A stretch of DNA of 64,000 nucleotides, taken from Tautonia plasticadhaerens (lineage in GTDB: Bacteria; Planctomycetota; Planctomycetia; Isosphaerales; Isosphaeraceae). The position numbers were made by a program, and so were the translations under genes. The notes beneath the pieces are model-generated. The model ran no database searches. It was not told the origin of the DNA and saw only the letters and a list, made by a program, of their open reading frames with translations. Within the stretch, counting starts at the first letter, position 1; every line of letters begins with the position of its first letter. Shown one piece after another: positions 31,559-40,848 of this stretch. The stretch spans positions 1,798,001 to 1,862,000 of the forward strand of contig NZ_CP036426.1 in assembly GCF_007752535.1 (NCBI RefSeq). The letters are read 5' to 3'.

Positions 31559-34303
31559 ATGAGGATGGCACTCCTCGGGACGGCCGCCGTCGTGGGCCTC
31601 GGGGCGATCGGCCCGGGTCGGGCGACCGCTGCGGCGATCGATCCCGGTCCCGGCATCCAGGATGTCCCCATCTCGGCCCGATGGCTGGGGCAGGTCGGGA
31701 CGGACCGGGTCGGCCGGTCGGCCGAGCCCGGGCCGAACGGCGTCCAGGACATGGTCATCGAGATCTCGGGACTCCCCGAGGACGCGGAGGTCGAACGCGT
31801 CGTCGTCCGGGGTCAGGGTCGGGACGAGTGGAACTACGAGGGCCCGGGTGGCCACTGGGCGGCCGACCTGGAGCGGGGACCCGCATCCGGTCAGGCCCGG
31901 ATCTCGGTCGAGCCGAGCCACGTCGAGACGGGCCGGGCCTTCGCCGTGGCCCTCGAGCTGTCCGGGGGGCGTCGCGGGTCGGCGACGGTGCAGGGGGGGC
32001 CGGCCGACCCGATGGCCCGGATGCCGGAAGTCCGGCTTGCCGCCCGATGGGCCGGCCCGGCGGGGGTCGATCGGGCCGGCCCCGGACCCTCGGTCGGGCC
32101 CGACGGTCTCGAGGACGTGAGGATCGACCTGGCCCGCCTCGCCCCCGACCCGGAGGTGACGGGGGGGACGATCCGGGTCGAGCGCGGCCCGAGCTGGTCC
32201 TTCGGCCCGAACCCCGAAGGCCTGAACGACGCGACGCTGGTCCGGCCCGCCGAGGACCGGACCCGGGCGTCGCTCATCCTGGCCCCGGTCGACGGGATCG
32301 AAGGGAAACGGGGACTGGTCGAACTGTCTTATAACAACGGGACGAAGGATCGCGTCGCCTTCGAGATCGGCTCGGTGCCGGTCGGCCGCCGGATGCCCCG
32401 ACCGGCGTTGCCGATCGCCTCCGAGTCGTCGGCGGGGGCGCGATGGCTGGGCCAGGACGAGCAGGGGACGGTCCGGGTCGAGGTGGCCGTGGGCCCGACG
32501 CGTCGCCCGAGGGGGGCGGTGCTCAGCGACGGGGTGAGCGGGGCCTGGGCCTTCGATGGATCCGGCGGGGAACCCTTGCCGTTCGTCGGGGACCGGACGA
32601 GGCCGCTCGGCCTGGCCGAGGGCCCTCGGGCCGGGACCTTGCTCCTCACATTCTCGCCGTATCGGCCCCTGGACGGGGAGGAACTGACCCTCCGGTTGAT
32701 CGACGAGGACGGGGCTTCGTCGATCGTCCGCGTCGCCGGGGGACCGTGTGACCCGCTCCGCCGGTTCCAGGCCCCCCGGGCCCGACGGATCCGGGTCGGG
32801 GAGGGGCAGGACCTCGGGGCGATGGCCCGGCAGGGCGGGACGATCGTCCTCGCCCCGGGGACCCATCGACTCGACCGGCCCCTGGACCTGATGGAGCCGA
32901 CGACGCTTCTCGGCGAGCCCGATGCCGAACTCCGGTTCCGGCAACGCGCCGAGGACGCCCCCTGGGGCGAGGCGGTCGCCATCCGGGGGGCCGGCAGGAC
33001 GTCGATCTCGGGGATCCGGATCCGGTTCGACGGGCCGGTGCGTTGGGACCCGAAGGCCCACTGGGGAGGGGCGGTGGTCGGGGTCCCGAACCTGGGCACG
33101 CGCCCGGGGGGGCCGGTCCACGTCGAAATCCGGGACCTCGACCTGGAGGCACCCCCGGCGTCGAGCGACTGGGAGCGGGCCCCCAACACGATCCGCCTGA
33201 TCGACACGGATTCCGGCGCGATCGAGCGTTGCGCGTTCAAGGGCGGGGAGATCACCCTCTTCAACGGGCCCTGGCGGATCTCGGGCAACCGGCATCGGGG
33301 GACGCAGCCCGGCACGTTCTCCGGCTCCTTCCTGTCGGGCCGGTCGACCAGGGACCTGGAGATCCTCGACAACGAGATCCGCCCGGAGCCGGGATCGGGC
33401 AAGCTGTATCGATTCCTCGCGCTGGCCGACCGGGGGGTCGGCGTGACGATCCGGGGCAACATGGTGATCGGGGTCGGGCCGATGGACGACGACGAGCGGC
33501 CCCACCCGAACGCGCCCGAGGTGTTGCTCACGGAGTCGTACCTGATGCGTTTCGAAGGGCGGCACGCGGGGCAGTCCGACGACGGCCGGGTGCTGGCGAT
33601 CCCGGAGCCCCAGGGGGAGCACCCGAGCGTCGGCGAGGTCGCCTCGGTCCTCTCCGGCCCCCAGGCGGGGCGGTGGTCGAAGGTCGTCCAGGTCCTCGAC
33701 CGGAATGCCTTCCTGCTGGATCCTCCCCTGCCGGTCGGTGAGTTCGACGTGGCGATCACCCCCGGGTTCGTCGACACGGTGATCGAGGGGAACACGATCG
33801 ACTGCCGGGGGAGCACCGAGGCGCACAACGTCGTGCTGACGGGGAACCACTACGGCACCCGGATGGCGGAGAACCGGCTGTTCGGCGGGGCGAACGCCTT
33901 CCGCCTGTCGGGCTACGTGAGCACGCAGCCCTTCGGCTACGGATGGTCGCACACGCCCCAGTTCGGCCTGGAGGTGGCGTCTAACTCGGTCGTCGACACC
34001 GCCCTGGGGGGCCTGATCGCCGTGCATCACGGGCCGGGGATGAAGTCGAACCGGGGTCGGGTCTATCTCACGGCTTCGGTTTCGGATAATACGTTCCGGT
34101 GGACCGGGGGCGATCGGCCCTCGGCCGGGGAGCCCCCGGTCGCGATGACGATCGGCCAGCTGCCGTCGCTCGACCCCGGAGAGCTGTCGGTGACGACCGG
34201 CCGGAATACCGCCCTCGACGGACGAGGGGAGTCGCTCCGGGAGCCGATGCGGATCCGGGTCGGCACCGTCAACGGCCGGACCTACGGGCCCTCCGGCGAC
34301 TGA
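31559..34303 (+). CDS. Secreted right-handed beta-helix protein with three N-terminal repeats
   Basis: A 914-residue protein with a signal peptide at residues 1-26 (MRMALLGTAAVVGLGAIGPG). Three related beta-sandwich-like modules start at about residues 36, 157 and 286, marked by ISARWLGQ, RLAARWAGP and AGARWLGQ. They share a layout of an R-W strand, a Pro/Gly-rich turn, a V.DV.IDL.GL strand and a W-F/Y strand. From about residue 400 the sequence has the parallel-beta-helix rhythm (TLLGEPDAELRF, ISGIRIRFDG, RISGNRHRGT, LEILDNEIRP, VTIRGNMVIG, VIEGNTIDCRG, MAENRLFGGAN). It probably binds or cleaves a polysaccharide outside the cell; no catalytic residues can be assigned. A sialidase-like gene follows 58 bases later. 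Confidence 0.75.
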   Translation: MRMALLGTAAVVGLGAIGPGRATAAAIDPGPGIQDVPISARWLGQVGTDRVGRSAEPGPNGVQDMVIEISGLPEDAEVERVVVRGQGRDEWNYEGPGGHWAADLERGPASGQARISVEPSHVETGRAFAVALELSGGRRGSATVQGGPADPMARMPEVRLAARWAGPAGVDRAGPGPSVGPDGLEDVRIDLARLAPDPEVTGGTIRVERGPSWSFGPNPEGLNDATLVRPAEDRTRASLILAPVDGIEGKRGLVELSYNNGTKDRVAFEIGSVPVGRRMPRPALPIASESSAGARWLGQDEQGTVRVEVAVGPTRRPRGAVLSDGVSGAWAFDGSGGEPLPFVGDRTRPLGLAEGPRAGTLLLTFSPYRPLDGEELTLRLIDEDGASSIVRVAGGPCDPLRRFQAPRARRIRVGEGQDLGAMARQGGTIVLAPGTHRLDRPLDLMEPTTLLGEPDAELRFRQRAEDAPWGEAVAIRGAGRTSISGIRIRFDGPVRWDPKAHWGGAVVGVPNLGTRPGGPVHVEIRDLDLEAPPASSDWERAPNTIRLIDTDSGAIERCAFKGGEITLFNGPWRISGNRHRGTQPGTFSGSFLSGRSTRDLEILDNEIRPEPGSGKLYRFLALADRGVGVTIRGNMVIGVGPMDDDERPHPNAPEVLLTESYLMRFEGRHAGQSDDGRVLAIPEPQGEHPSVGEVASVLSGPQAGRWSKVVQVLDRNAFLLDPPLPVGEFDVAITPGFVDTVIEGNTIDCRGSTEAHNVVLTGNHYGTRMAENRLFGGANAFRLSGYVSTQPFGYGWSHTPQFGLEVASNSVVDTALGGLIAVHHGPGMKSNRGRVYLTASVSDNTFRWTGGDRPSAGEPPVAMTIGQLPSLDPGELSVTTGRNTALDGRGESLREPMRIRVGTVNGRTYGPSGD

Positions 34304-34361
34304 TCGGCGGCCCCAGGTCGGGACCCCGGGCGGGACGCAACTCCAGGCAAGGCACCCCGAA

Positions 34362-35549
34362 ATGACCCGATCGCACCTCGCGGCATTGCTGCTGCTGACC
34401 TTGATCGCCCCGCAGGCCCCGGCGGGGGAGCCTGCCCCGGTGTTCCGGGAACTCTTCCCGCCCGAGGCGAAACACAACCACGCCTCCTGCCTGGTCGAAT
34501 GCCCGGACGGCAGCCTGCTGGCGGCCTGGTATCGGGGTTCAGGGGAGCGGAAGGCTGACGACGTGCAGATCTTCGGCGCCAGACTCTCGCCGGGCTCCGA
34601 GTCCTGGGGGTCCCGGTTCCTGATGGACGACACCCCCGGCTATCCCGACTGCAACCCGGCCCTGTTCGTGCCCCCCGACGGCTCGCTCTGGCTGTTCTAC
34701 CCGACGATCCTCGACCACCGGTGGGAAGGGGCATTGCTGAAGTACCGGGTCGCCGACCGGGCCGAGGGGGAGGGGCCTCCGCGATGGTCTCGGGGAGGTG
34801 TCTTGCACGTCACGCCGACGGGGTTCGCCGAGGCCTACCGGGCCGCGATCGGCGAGGCGTCTGAGACGCTCGAGGAGGTGAAGCCGGAACTGGTCGAGCA
34901 GATGACGCGGAGGGCCGACGACGAACTCTACCAGCGACTCGGCTGGATGCCCCGGGTGCGGCCAATCGTGCTGCCCTCGGGGCGATGGCTGCTGCCGCTG
35001 TATACCGACACCTTCTCGGCCTCGATCGTCGCCCTGAGCGACGACCGGGGGGAGACCTGGCGGTGCAGCACCCCGATGATCGGCTTCGGCAACATCCAGC
35101 CGAGCCTCGTCCGCAGGGATGACGGGACGATCGTGGCTTACATGAGGGACAACGGGCCGGACCCGTCGATCTGCGTGAGCACCTCGGGGGACGACGGGGA
35201 GACGTGGTCGCCGGTCGTCCGCTCCGGGCTGCCGAACCCGGGGGCGGGGGTGGACGCGATCCGGCTGCAAAGCGGCCGGTGGGCCCTGGCGTTCAACGAC
35301 ACTTCCCGGGATCGGCATTCCCTGGCCGTCGCCCTCTCCGAGGATGAGGGCCGGACGTGGCCCCATCGGAGGCACCTCGTCGTCGATCCCGATCGAAAGC
35401 AATCCTTCCACTATCCGTCGATCCTCCAGGCGCGAGACGGGTCGATCCACGTCAGCTACACGCACGGCGGCAGGCCTGAGGGCTCGACGATCACCCACGC
35501 CCAATTCGACGAGGCCTGGGTGCTCGAAGGCGACGCGGGCGGGGACTGA
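34362..35549 (+). CDS. Secreted sialidase-like (BNR/Asp-box) glycosidase
   Basis: A 395-residue protein with a signal peptide (MTRSHLAALLLLTLIAPQAPAG). It belongs to the exo-alpha-sialidase-like six-bladed propeller family: three Asp boxes are visible (SDDRGETWR, SGDDGETWS, SEDEGRTWP), spaced about 50-60 residues apart. Before them is the conserved opening FPPEAKHNHASCLVECPDGS ... LLAAWYRGSGERKADDVQIF, with Arg and Asp residues in sialidase positions, and in the middle PSGRWLLPLYTDTF. These planctomycete members probably act on sugars other than sialic acid, so the substrate is open. It lies between the beta-helix gene and the permease gene. Confidence 0.85.
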   Translation: MTRSHLAALLLLTLIAPQAPAGEPAPVFRELFPPEAKHNHASCLVECPDGSLLAAWYRGSGERKADDVQIFGARLSPGSESWGSRFLMDDTPGYPDCNPALFVPPDGSLWLFYPTILDHRWEGALLKYRVADRAEGEGPPRWSRGGVLHVTPTGFAEAYRAAIGEASETLEEVKPELVEQMTRRADDELYQRLGWMPRVRPIVLPSGRWLLPLYTDTFSASIVALSDDRGETWRCSTPMIGFGNIQPSLVRRDDGTIVAYMRDNGPDPSICVSTSGDDGETWSPVVRSGLPNPGAGVDAIRLQSGRWALAFNDTSRDRHSLAVALSEDEGRTWPHRRHLVVDPDRKQSFHYPSILQARDGSIHVSYTHGGRPEGSTITHAQFDEAWVLEGDAGGD

Positions 35550-35610
35550 TCGCCCGCAGGTACCGCCCCCGATCGGACCCGCCCCGCGATCCCGGAGGAG
35601 AAGTGACCTC

Positions 35611-37293
35611 GTGGATGCCGCCGAGCCGAGCCCCCGACGACCCGGGTACGAGTGGGCCACCCGGGGAGACGTCAACGCGTTCTTCGGCCTGATGCTGGAC
35701 AACGTCAGCGGCCTGATCATCACCACGTCGCTCCTGGCCTACGCGTTCGGCATCCCGGCCGAGTTCGTCGTCAGGAGGATGATCCCGGGGACGGCGCTCG
35801 GCGTGGTCGTTGGCGACCTGATCTTCACCGCCATGGCCTTCCGACTGGCCCGAGGCCGGGGCCGGACCGACGTGACGGCCATGCCGCTGGGATTGGACAC
35901 ACCGAGCATCTTCGGCACGTCGCTCCTGATCGTCGGGCCGGCGTTCGTCGCCGCGAAGGACCGGGGCCTGGCGGTCCCGGACGCCGCCGAGCACGCCTGG
36001 TTCGTCGGCATCAGCATGCTGCTGGCCTCGGGGCTGTTCAAGATCCTCTGCGCACCTTTCAGCGGCTGGATCCGGAGGGTCGTGCCGAGGGCGGGGTTGC
36101 TGGGATCGCTCGCGGCGATCGCGCTGGTGGTGATCAGCTTCCTGCCGCTGCTGTCGATCATGTCCGACCCGATCCCGGGCCTGGCCGCCCTGGCGGTGAT
36201 CCTCGCCACCCTGACGGCCCGATGGCGGTTGCCGGCGGGGGTGCCGGGGGCGCTGGGGGCGGTCATCGTCGGCTGCGCGGTCTATTACGGGATGAGGTTG
36301 GTCGAACAGCTGACCGGCCTGCCGGGGCTCTCGGGGGGCTCGGGGGAGCGCCTGCCGATGGTCATGGCGCTGGGGCTGCCGCTGCCGATGGGCGACTGGT
36401 TCGCCTGGTTGGGGGGGAACTGGGCCGAGGTGCTCAATTCCCTGGCGATCGCCCTGCCGCTGGCCCTGGCGACGGTCGTCGGCGGGATCGATTGCACCGA
36501 GAGCGCCGCGGCGGCCGGGGACGATTACCCGACCGGGCAGATCATCTTCGCCGAGGGGATCGCGACGCTCGTGGCCGGGGCCTTCGGCGGGGTCATCCAG
36601 ACGACCCCCTACATCGGCCACCCGGCCTACAAGGCGATGGGGGGGAGATCGGCCTACACGCTGGCGACCGCGTTGTTCATCGGTGCGGCGGGGATGCTCG
36701 GCTTCTTCGTCTGGATCTTCCGGCTCTTGCCGGAGGTGGTGGTCTCGCCGATCCTGATCTTCATCGGCCTGGAGATCACGGCGCAGTCATTCATCGCCAC
36801 GCCCCGGCGCCACTACCCGGCGCTGGCATTGGCCGTGGTCCCGGCCCTGGCGTACCTGCTGAATATCCAACTCGATGGGGTGCTCTTCGACCCGGCCCTG
36901 GCCGGTGCCGGGGTGCGGTTCTCCGACCTGGCCGAGTCGACGCGGAAGTCGGCCGGGACGATCACGATGCTCGCCGGCGGATTCATCCTCACCAGCCTGC
37001 TCTGGGCCACGGCGCTGGCCCGCTTGATCGACGGCCGATTCCGGTCGGCGTCGATCACGTTCCTGATCGCCGGCGTGCTCGCCCTGTTCGGGGTGATCCA
37101 TTCGCCGCTGCCCGAGGAGCGGGTGATGCTCCCCGGCCGGGCGATCGACGCGATGAAGGGTCTGGGGCGGTACGAGGCGTCCCGGCTGCAGACGCCCTAC
37201 CACTGGGCGGCGGGCTATTCGGGGATCGCGCTGGTGCTGCTGGCGGTCGGCCGATTCGGGACGCCACCCGGGCCGGGCGACCACCAAGATTGA
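35611..37293 (+). CDS. NCS2-type permease (nucleobase/xanthine-uracil-like)
   Basis: A 560-residue transporter of the NCS2 (NAT/AzgA-like) fold with about 12-14 membrane helices. The start is GTG at 35611, with CCCGGAGGAG about ten bases before it. Family features: FGLMLDNVSGLIITTSLLAY in helix 1, the TAMPLGLDTPSIFGTSLLI segment containing the helix-3 region, VVGGIDCTESAAAAGDDYPT in the transport loop (the E-S/A-x motif region) and GGVIQTTPYIGHPAYKAMGG. The ligand is unknown; planctomycete members lack a clear nucleobase assignment. The gene just upstream is sialidase-like and the one downstream is PTS Enzyme I, 185 bases away. Confidence 0.75.
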   Translation: MDAAEPSPRRPGYEWATRGDVNAFFGLMLDNVSGLIITTSLLAYAFGIPAEFVVRRMIPGTALGVVVGDLIFTAMAFRLARGRGRTDVTAMPLGLDTPSIFGTSLLIVGPAFVAAKDRGLAVPDAAEHAWFVGISMLLASGLFKILCAPFSGWIRRVVPRAGLLGSLAAIALVVISFLPLLSIMSDPIPGLAALAVILATLTARWRLPAGVPGALGAVIVGCAVYYGMRLVEQLTGLPGLSGGSGERLPMVMALGLPLPMGDWFAWLGGNWAEVLNSLAIALPLALATVVGGIDCTESAAAAGDDYPTGQIIFAEGIATLVAGAFGGVIQTTPYIGHPAYKAMGGRSAYTLATALFIGAAGMLGFFVWIFRLLPEVVVSPILIFIGLEITAQSFIATPRRHYPALALAVVPALAYLLNIQLDGVLFDPALAGAGVRFSDLAESTRKSAGTITMLAGGFILTSLLWATALARLIDGRFRSASITFLIAGVLALFGVIHSPLPEERVMLPGRAIDAMKGLGRYEASRLQTPYHWAAGYSGIALVLLAVGRFGTPPGPGDHQD

Positions 37294-37478
37294 GCCCCCC
37301 GCCCTCGGCCGATTCCGGGAGGATCCCTCGCCCCTCGGGGGAGATTCGGGCACAATGGGCGGTGAGGTTCGGTCTGGAGGGATGGGGCTGGCGCCAGTCC
37401 TCGGGCCCCATCCGCGATCGGCCGGCGACGGGCCCCGGCCCGGGTCGGTCTCACTTCCGGCCGGGACGGCGTGTCAGG

Positions 37479-39257
37479 ATGGCCGGTGAGACGATGTATA
37501 AAGGAATCGCGGTCAGCCCCGGAGTTGTAGTCGGCGTGGCCTACTGCCTGGACGGCTCACTCGGCCAGTCCGAGTCGCAGTACCTGGCCGAGGATGCGTC
37601 CGTCCCCGAGGAACTCGTCCGCTTCGACGAGGCGCTCCGGACCGCGGCGGGGGAGCTCGACGGGATCATCGCCAAGGTGGCCCAGCAACTCGGCGACGGC
37701 GAGGCGGACATCTTCCGCTCCCACCTGCAGATGCTGCGGGACCCCTCGCTGCTCTCGAAGGTCCACGACGGCATCCGGAACTCCCGGCTGACCGCCTCGT
37801 CGGCCCTCCAGTCGGTGTTGAAGGAATACGCCTCGATCTTCGCCAGGGCCGGCCAGGAGCTGTTCCAGGAGCGGATGGCGGACCTGCGGGACGTCTTCGC
37901 CCGGATCACCGCCCACCTGGGCGTCACCGGCCTGGGCGGCCCCTCCCCGGACACGCTCGGCGACGGCGAGCCGATCGTCCTGGTCACGCACGAGATCCTG
38001 CCGAGCCAGGCGATCAGCCTGGGCGAGATGCCCATCTCGGGGATCGTCACCGAAGTCGGCGGCGGGACCAGCCACGCCGCGATCCTCTCCCGGAGCCGGG
38101 GCATCCCCGCCGTCTCCGGCGCCGCCGGGATCATCGCCGAGGCGAGGACCGGCGACACGATCGTGGTCGACGGCCGGGACGGCATCGTCGTCGTCCGCCC
38201 CGACCCGGAGACGATGGCCGCCTACCGGAAGATGCAGCGCGACTTCTTCGAGCTGAAGGACCGGCTGGTCATCAACCGGGACCAGCCCGCCTGCCTCTCC
38301 GACGGGACGCTCGTCGAGCTGCTGGCGAACGTGAATACCGTCGCCGACGCGGCCACCGCCTCCCTCGTGGGGGCCACCGGGGTGGGCCTGTACCGGACCG
38401 AGTATCTCTTCCTGACGCACCCCGACGTGCCCGACGAGGAGGAGCAGTACGACAATTACCGGCGCGTCATCGAGGCCGCCCCCGACCGGACGGCGACGAT
38501 CCGGACCCTGGACCTCGGCGGCGACAAGACCGTCGCCTACCTCGGTCGGCAGCACGAGGCCAACCCGTTCATGGGGTGGCGGTCGATCCGCCTGTCGTTC
38601 GAGCACCCGAAGTTCTTCGAGGTCCAGATCCGGGCCATCCTGCGGGCCGCCCGGCACGGGAAGGTCAGCATCCTCTTCCCGATGATCACGACGCTGGAGG
38701 AACTCCGCCACGTCAATCGGCTGGTCGACGAGGCCCGGCGCAACCTGAAGCGGGCGGGAGTCCCCTTCAACGAGGACGTGAAGACGGGCGTCATGATCGA
38801 GGTGCCGGCCGCGGCGATGTGCATCGACGCGATCCTCCAGGAGACGGATTTCATCTCGATCGGCTCCAACGACCTGATCCAGTACCTCGTGGCCGCCGAC
38901 CGGGACAACCCGAAGGTCGCCCACCTCTGCGACCCGCTCAGCCCGGCCGTGCTCCGGATGCTCCGCAGCGTCTTCGACGCCTGCCGGCGCACCGGGACCC
39001 CGGTGACGCTCTGCGGGGAGATGGCCGGCCAGCCCCGGTCGGTGCTCGTGCTGCTCGGGCTCGGCCTGAGGCGGTTCAGCATGAGCCCGGCCTTCGTGCC
39101 GACGATCAAGGCCCTGCTCCGCTCCGTCTCCACCCCCCAGGCCGAGCGGTTCTCCCACCAGGTCCTCCAGCTCAAGACCCGGGAGGAGATCCGCCGCTAC
39201 CTCACCGAACGCCTCCACGAGATCTCCCGGGATCTCGAGCTATTCGACTTCACCTGA
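37479..39257 (+). CDS. ptsI: PTS phosphoenolpyruvate-protein phosphotransferase, Enzyme I
   Basis: A 592-residue Enzyme I. It takes phosphate from PEP onto His199 (TEVGGGTSHAAILSRSRGIP), then to HPr. The N-terminal HPr-binding helical domain (about 30-150) and the PEP-binding barrel (about 265-570) are both present. Barrel motifs: GLYRTEYLFLTHPDVPDEEE, TLDLGGDKTV, GWRSIRLSFEHPKFF, ISIGSNDLIQYLVAADRDNP, VTLCGEMAGQP. The ATG at 37479 or 37494 (GGTGAG upstream of the second) may serve as start. No HPr, HPr kinase or sugar-specific EII is in the window, so a regulatory rather than transport role is plausible, as in other PTS-poor bacteria. Confidence 0.95.
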   Translation: MAGETMYKGIAVSPGVVVGVAYCLDGSLGQSESQYLAEDASVPEELVRFDEALRTAAGELDGIIAKVAQQLGDGEADIFRSHLQMLRDPSLLSKVHDGIRNSRLTASSALQSVLKEYASIFARAGQELFQERMADLRDVFARITAHLGVTGLGGPSPDTLGDGEPIVLVTHEILPSQAISLGEMPISGIVTEVGGGTSHAAILSRSRGIPAVSGAAGIIAEARTGDTIVVDGRDGIVVVRPDPETMAAYRKMQRDFFELKDRLVINRDQPACLSDGTLVELLANVNTVADAATASLVGATGVGLYRTEYLFLTHPDVPDEEEQYDNYRRVIEAAPDRTATIRTLDLGGDKTVAYLGRQHEANPFMGWRSIRLSFEHPKFFEVQIRAILRAARHGKVSILFPMITTLEELRHVNRLVDEARRNLKRAGVPFNEDVKTGVMIEVPAAAMCIDAILQETDFISIGSNDLIQYLVAADRDNPKVAHLCDPLSPAVLRMLRSVFDACRRTGTPVTLCGEMAGQPRSVLVLLGLGLRRFSMSPAFVPTIKALLRSVSTPQAERFSHQVLQLKTREEIRRYLTERLHEISRDLELFDFT

Positions 39258-39457
39258 GTCGGCCGGGACGGGCCTCGGCCCCGATTGTCTCGCCCCCCGT
39301 CGCCTGATACCCTGGGCGATCCGGGCGATCGACCACCTCGATCCCGGGACCGACCGGGACGGCTCGGCTGGAGTGCCGGCCTCGTCCCGGCCCTCGGACC
39401 GGGAGGCCCGCCGACGCCTCACCCCTCGCCGCATTGACAGGGAACGGGTCGCCTCCG

Positions 39458-40741
39458 ATGGCCAAGCGTCCGAGCGTAAGAGAGATCATCGCCGCGGTTC
39501 GGTCGCCCGGCCCGCCGGCTCCCCCCCCGGCGGGGTCGCCCGACGAGCCGACCGACGGGCCTCGTCCATCGGCCTCCCCCGGCTCGACGCCCGTCGAGCG
39601 AATCGGGTCCGCGGCCGAGCAGCCACCTCCCCCTCCCGTCCCGCTTGATGGGCGGCCGATGTCGCTGAAAGAGAAGCTTGCCGCCGCCAGGAGCCGACCC
39701 GACGGGGCATCCGGGGACGAGTCGAGCAACTCCCGGCCGGGACCGGCACCGACCAGGACCGAACCCGGGTCGACCGCGGGCACCCCGGGCGCCGCCGCGC
39801 CGGCCCCGACGTCGGCCCAGGGCCCGGGCGGGCGACCGCTCTCCGTCTCGGAGAAGCTCGCCGCCGCCCGGAGCCGGCCCCCCTCGGCCCCGAGCCCGAA
39901 GGCCGGGCCGGTGACCGCCCCCCGGGAGGTCCGCGAGCCTGCTCCCCCAACGGGCGCGGGCCCGGGCGAATCGGCCGGGGACCCGGGGCGGCCGATGTCC
40001 GTGAAGGAGAAGCTGGCCGCCGCTCGGGCGAGAACCTCGGAGGCCGAGGGGGCGGCCGAGTCCCGGCAGACGCCCGGGCCCACCGGCGAGCCGGGGGCCC
40101 CTCCCGACCCGGGAGCCTCGTCCCTTCCGGCCCGCTCGAATCCGACGCTGGAACTCGCCGATCGCCTCAGGGCCTCGGCGGTCACTCGAGCGGTGGCGGA
40201 TCCAGTGAGGGCGGCCCCGTTCCGATCGGGGGAGGGTCGGGGACAGGGCGGATTCTCCGAATTCATCCCGGCGGTCGGCGTCTGGGGGGCGCTGGCGGTG
40301 GTGGGAGGGGCGATCGCCGCGACGTTCGCCGTCCTGGCCCTCACCGAAGGGGCGGAGGAGCCCACGGGGGAGGTGATCGTCGGCCCTCCCGACGGGATCG
40401 AGGCGGGCGTCGTCAGCGAGGCCTTCGTCGACGTCGGGGGCTTCTGGCTCGTCCGATCTCCGGCGTTCGACGGGATCGACTCGATCGTCGCCCTCCGGGC
40501 GGCCTGTCCGATCCGTGAGTGCGATGTCGTCTGGGATCCGGGAGGCGGCCGGTTCGAATGCCCCTGCGACGGGAGCACCTTCACGATCGCCGGGCTCGTC
40601 TCGGGGGGGCCGAGCCCCCGGGCCCTGGAGCGTTGTCGCATCTCGAAGGGAGAGGATGGGCTGATCCGGGTCGATCCGGGTCGGACCTACCGGGAAGAGC
40701 GGGGACAGTGGGCCGACCCGGAGAGCGTGGTGCTCCCGTGA
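39458..40741 (+). CDS. Membrane-anchored Rieske-fold protein lacking both His ligands
   Basis: A 427-residue protein. The start is ATG at 39458 (MAKRPSVREIIAAVR). A cytoplasmic, Pro-rich N-terminus of about 265 residues holds four copies of an R-P-[M]-S-x-x-E-x-[IL]-A-A-[AV]-R motif: RPSVREIIAAVR at the start and three KLAAAR copies beginning near 39655, 39836 and 39990. A single membrane helix follows (about residues 268-298). The C-terminal domain has the Rieske outline: C350-PIRE-C355, C368-P-C370-DGSTF, then GGPSPRALERC. In canonical Rieske proteins the first box is C-x-H and the second C-P-C-H; here I352 and D371 replace the histidines. All four cysteines remain. A [2Fe-2S] Rieske cluster with the normal ligands cannot form. 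Confidence 0.75.
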   Translation: MAKRPSVREIIAAVRSPGPPAPPPAGSPDEPTDGPRPSASPGSTPVERIGSAAEQPPPPPVPLDGRPMSLKEKLAAARSRPDGASGDESSNSRPGPAPTRTEPGSTAGTPGAAAPAPTSAQGPGGRPLSVSEKLAAARSRPPSAPSPKAGPVTAPREVREPAPPTGAGPGESAGDPGRPMSVKEKLAAARARTSEAEGAAESRQTPGPTGEPGAPPDPGASSLPARSNPTLELADRLRASAVTRAVADPVRAAPFRSGEGRGQGGFSEFIPAVGVWGALAVVGGAIAATFAVLALTEGAEEPTGEVIVGPPDGIEAGVVSEAFVDVGGFWLVRSPAFDGIDSIVALRAACPIRECDVVWDPGGGRFECPCDGSTFTIAGLVSGGPSPRALERCRISKGEDGLIRVDPGRTYREERGQWADPESVVLP

Positions 40742-40759
40742 GCCGACGCCCCCGGGTGG

Positions 40760-40788
40760 TTGCGCGCCCGACTCGATTCTGTTAGGAT
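40760..40788 (+). promoter_or_regulatory. Possible promoter of the cupredoxin gene
   Basis: TTGCGC (40760-40765), a 17-base spacer, TAGGAT (40783-40788), 60 bases before the ATG at 40849. Matches are partial (three or four of six each), but the spacing is ideal. Confidence 0.3.
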
Positions 40789-40848
40789 CCGGGGGACGGA
40801 TCCCTCCGGATCCCCCCACTCGATCCCCAATCGCGAGGATAGACCCTC

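Noticed and set aside
31403-34633. An antisense frame across the beta-helix gene
   Set aside because: It is Arg/Pro/Asp-rich with no domain. The plus-strand gene has a signal peptide and repeats.
39434-39439. A perfect TTGACA as the -35 of a promoter for the Rieske-like gene
   Set aside because: No -10 lies at the right distance, and the site is only 18 bases from the ATG.
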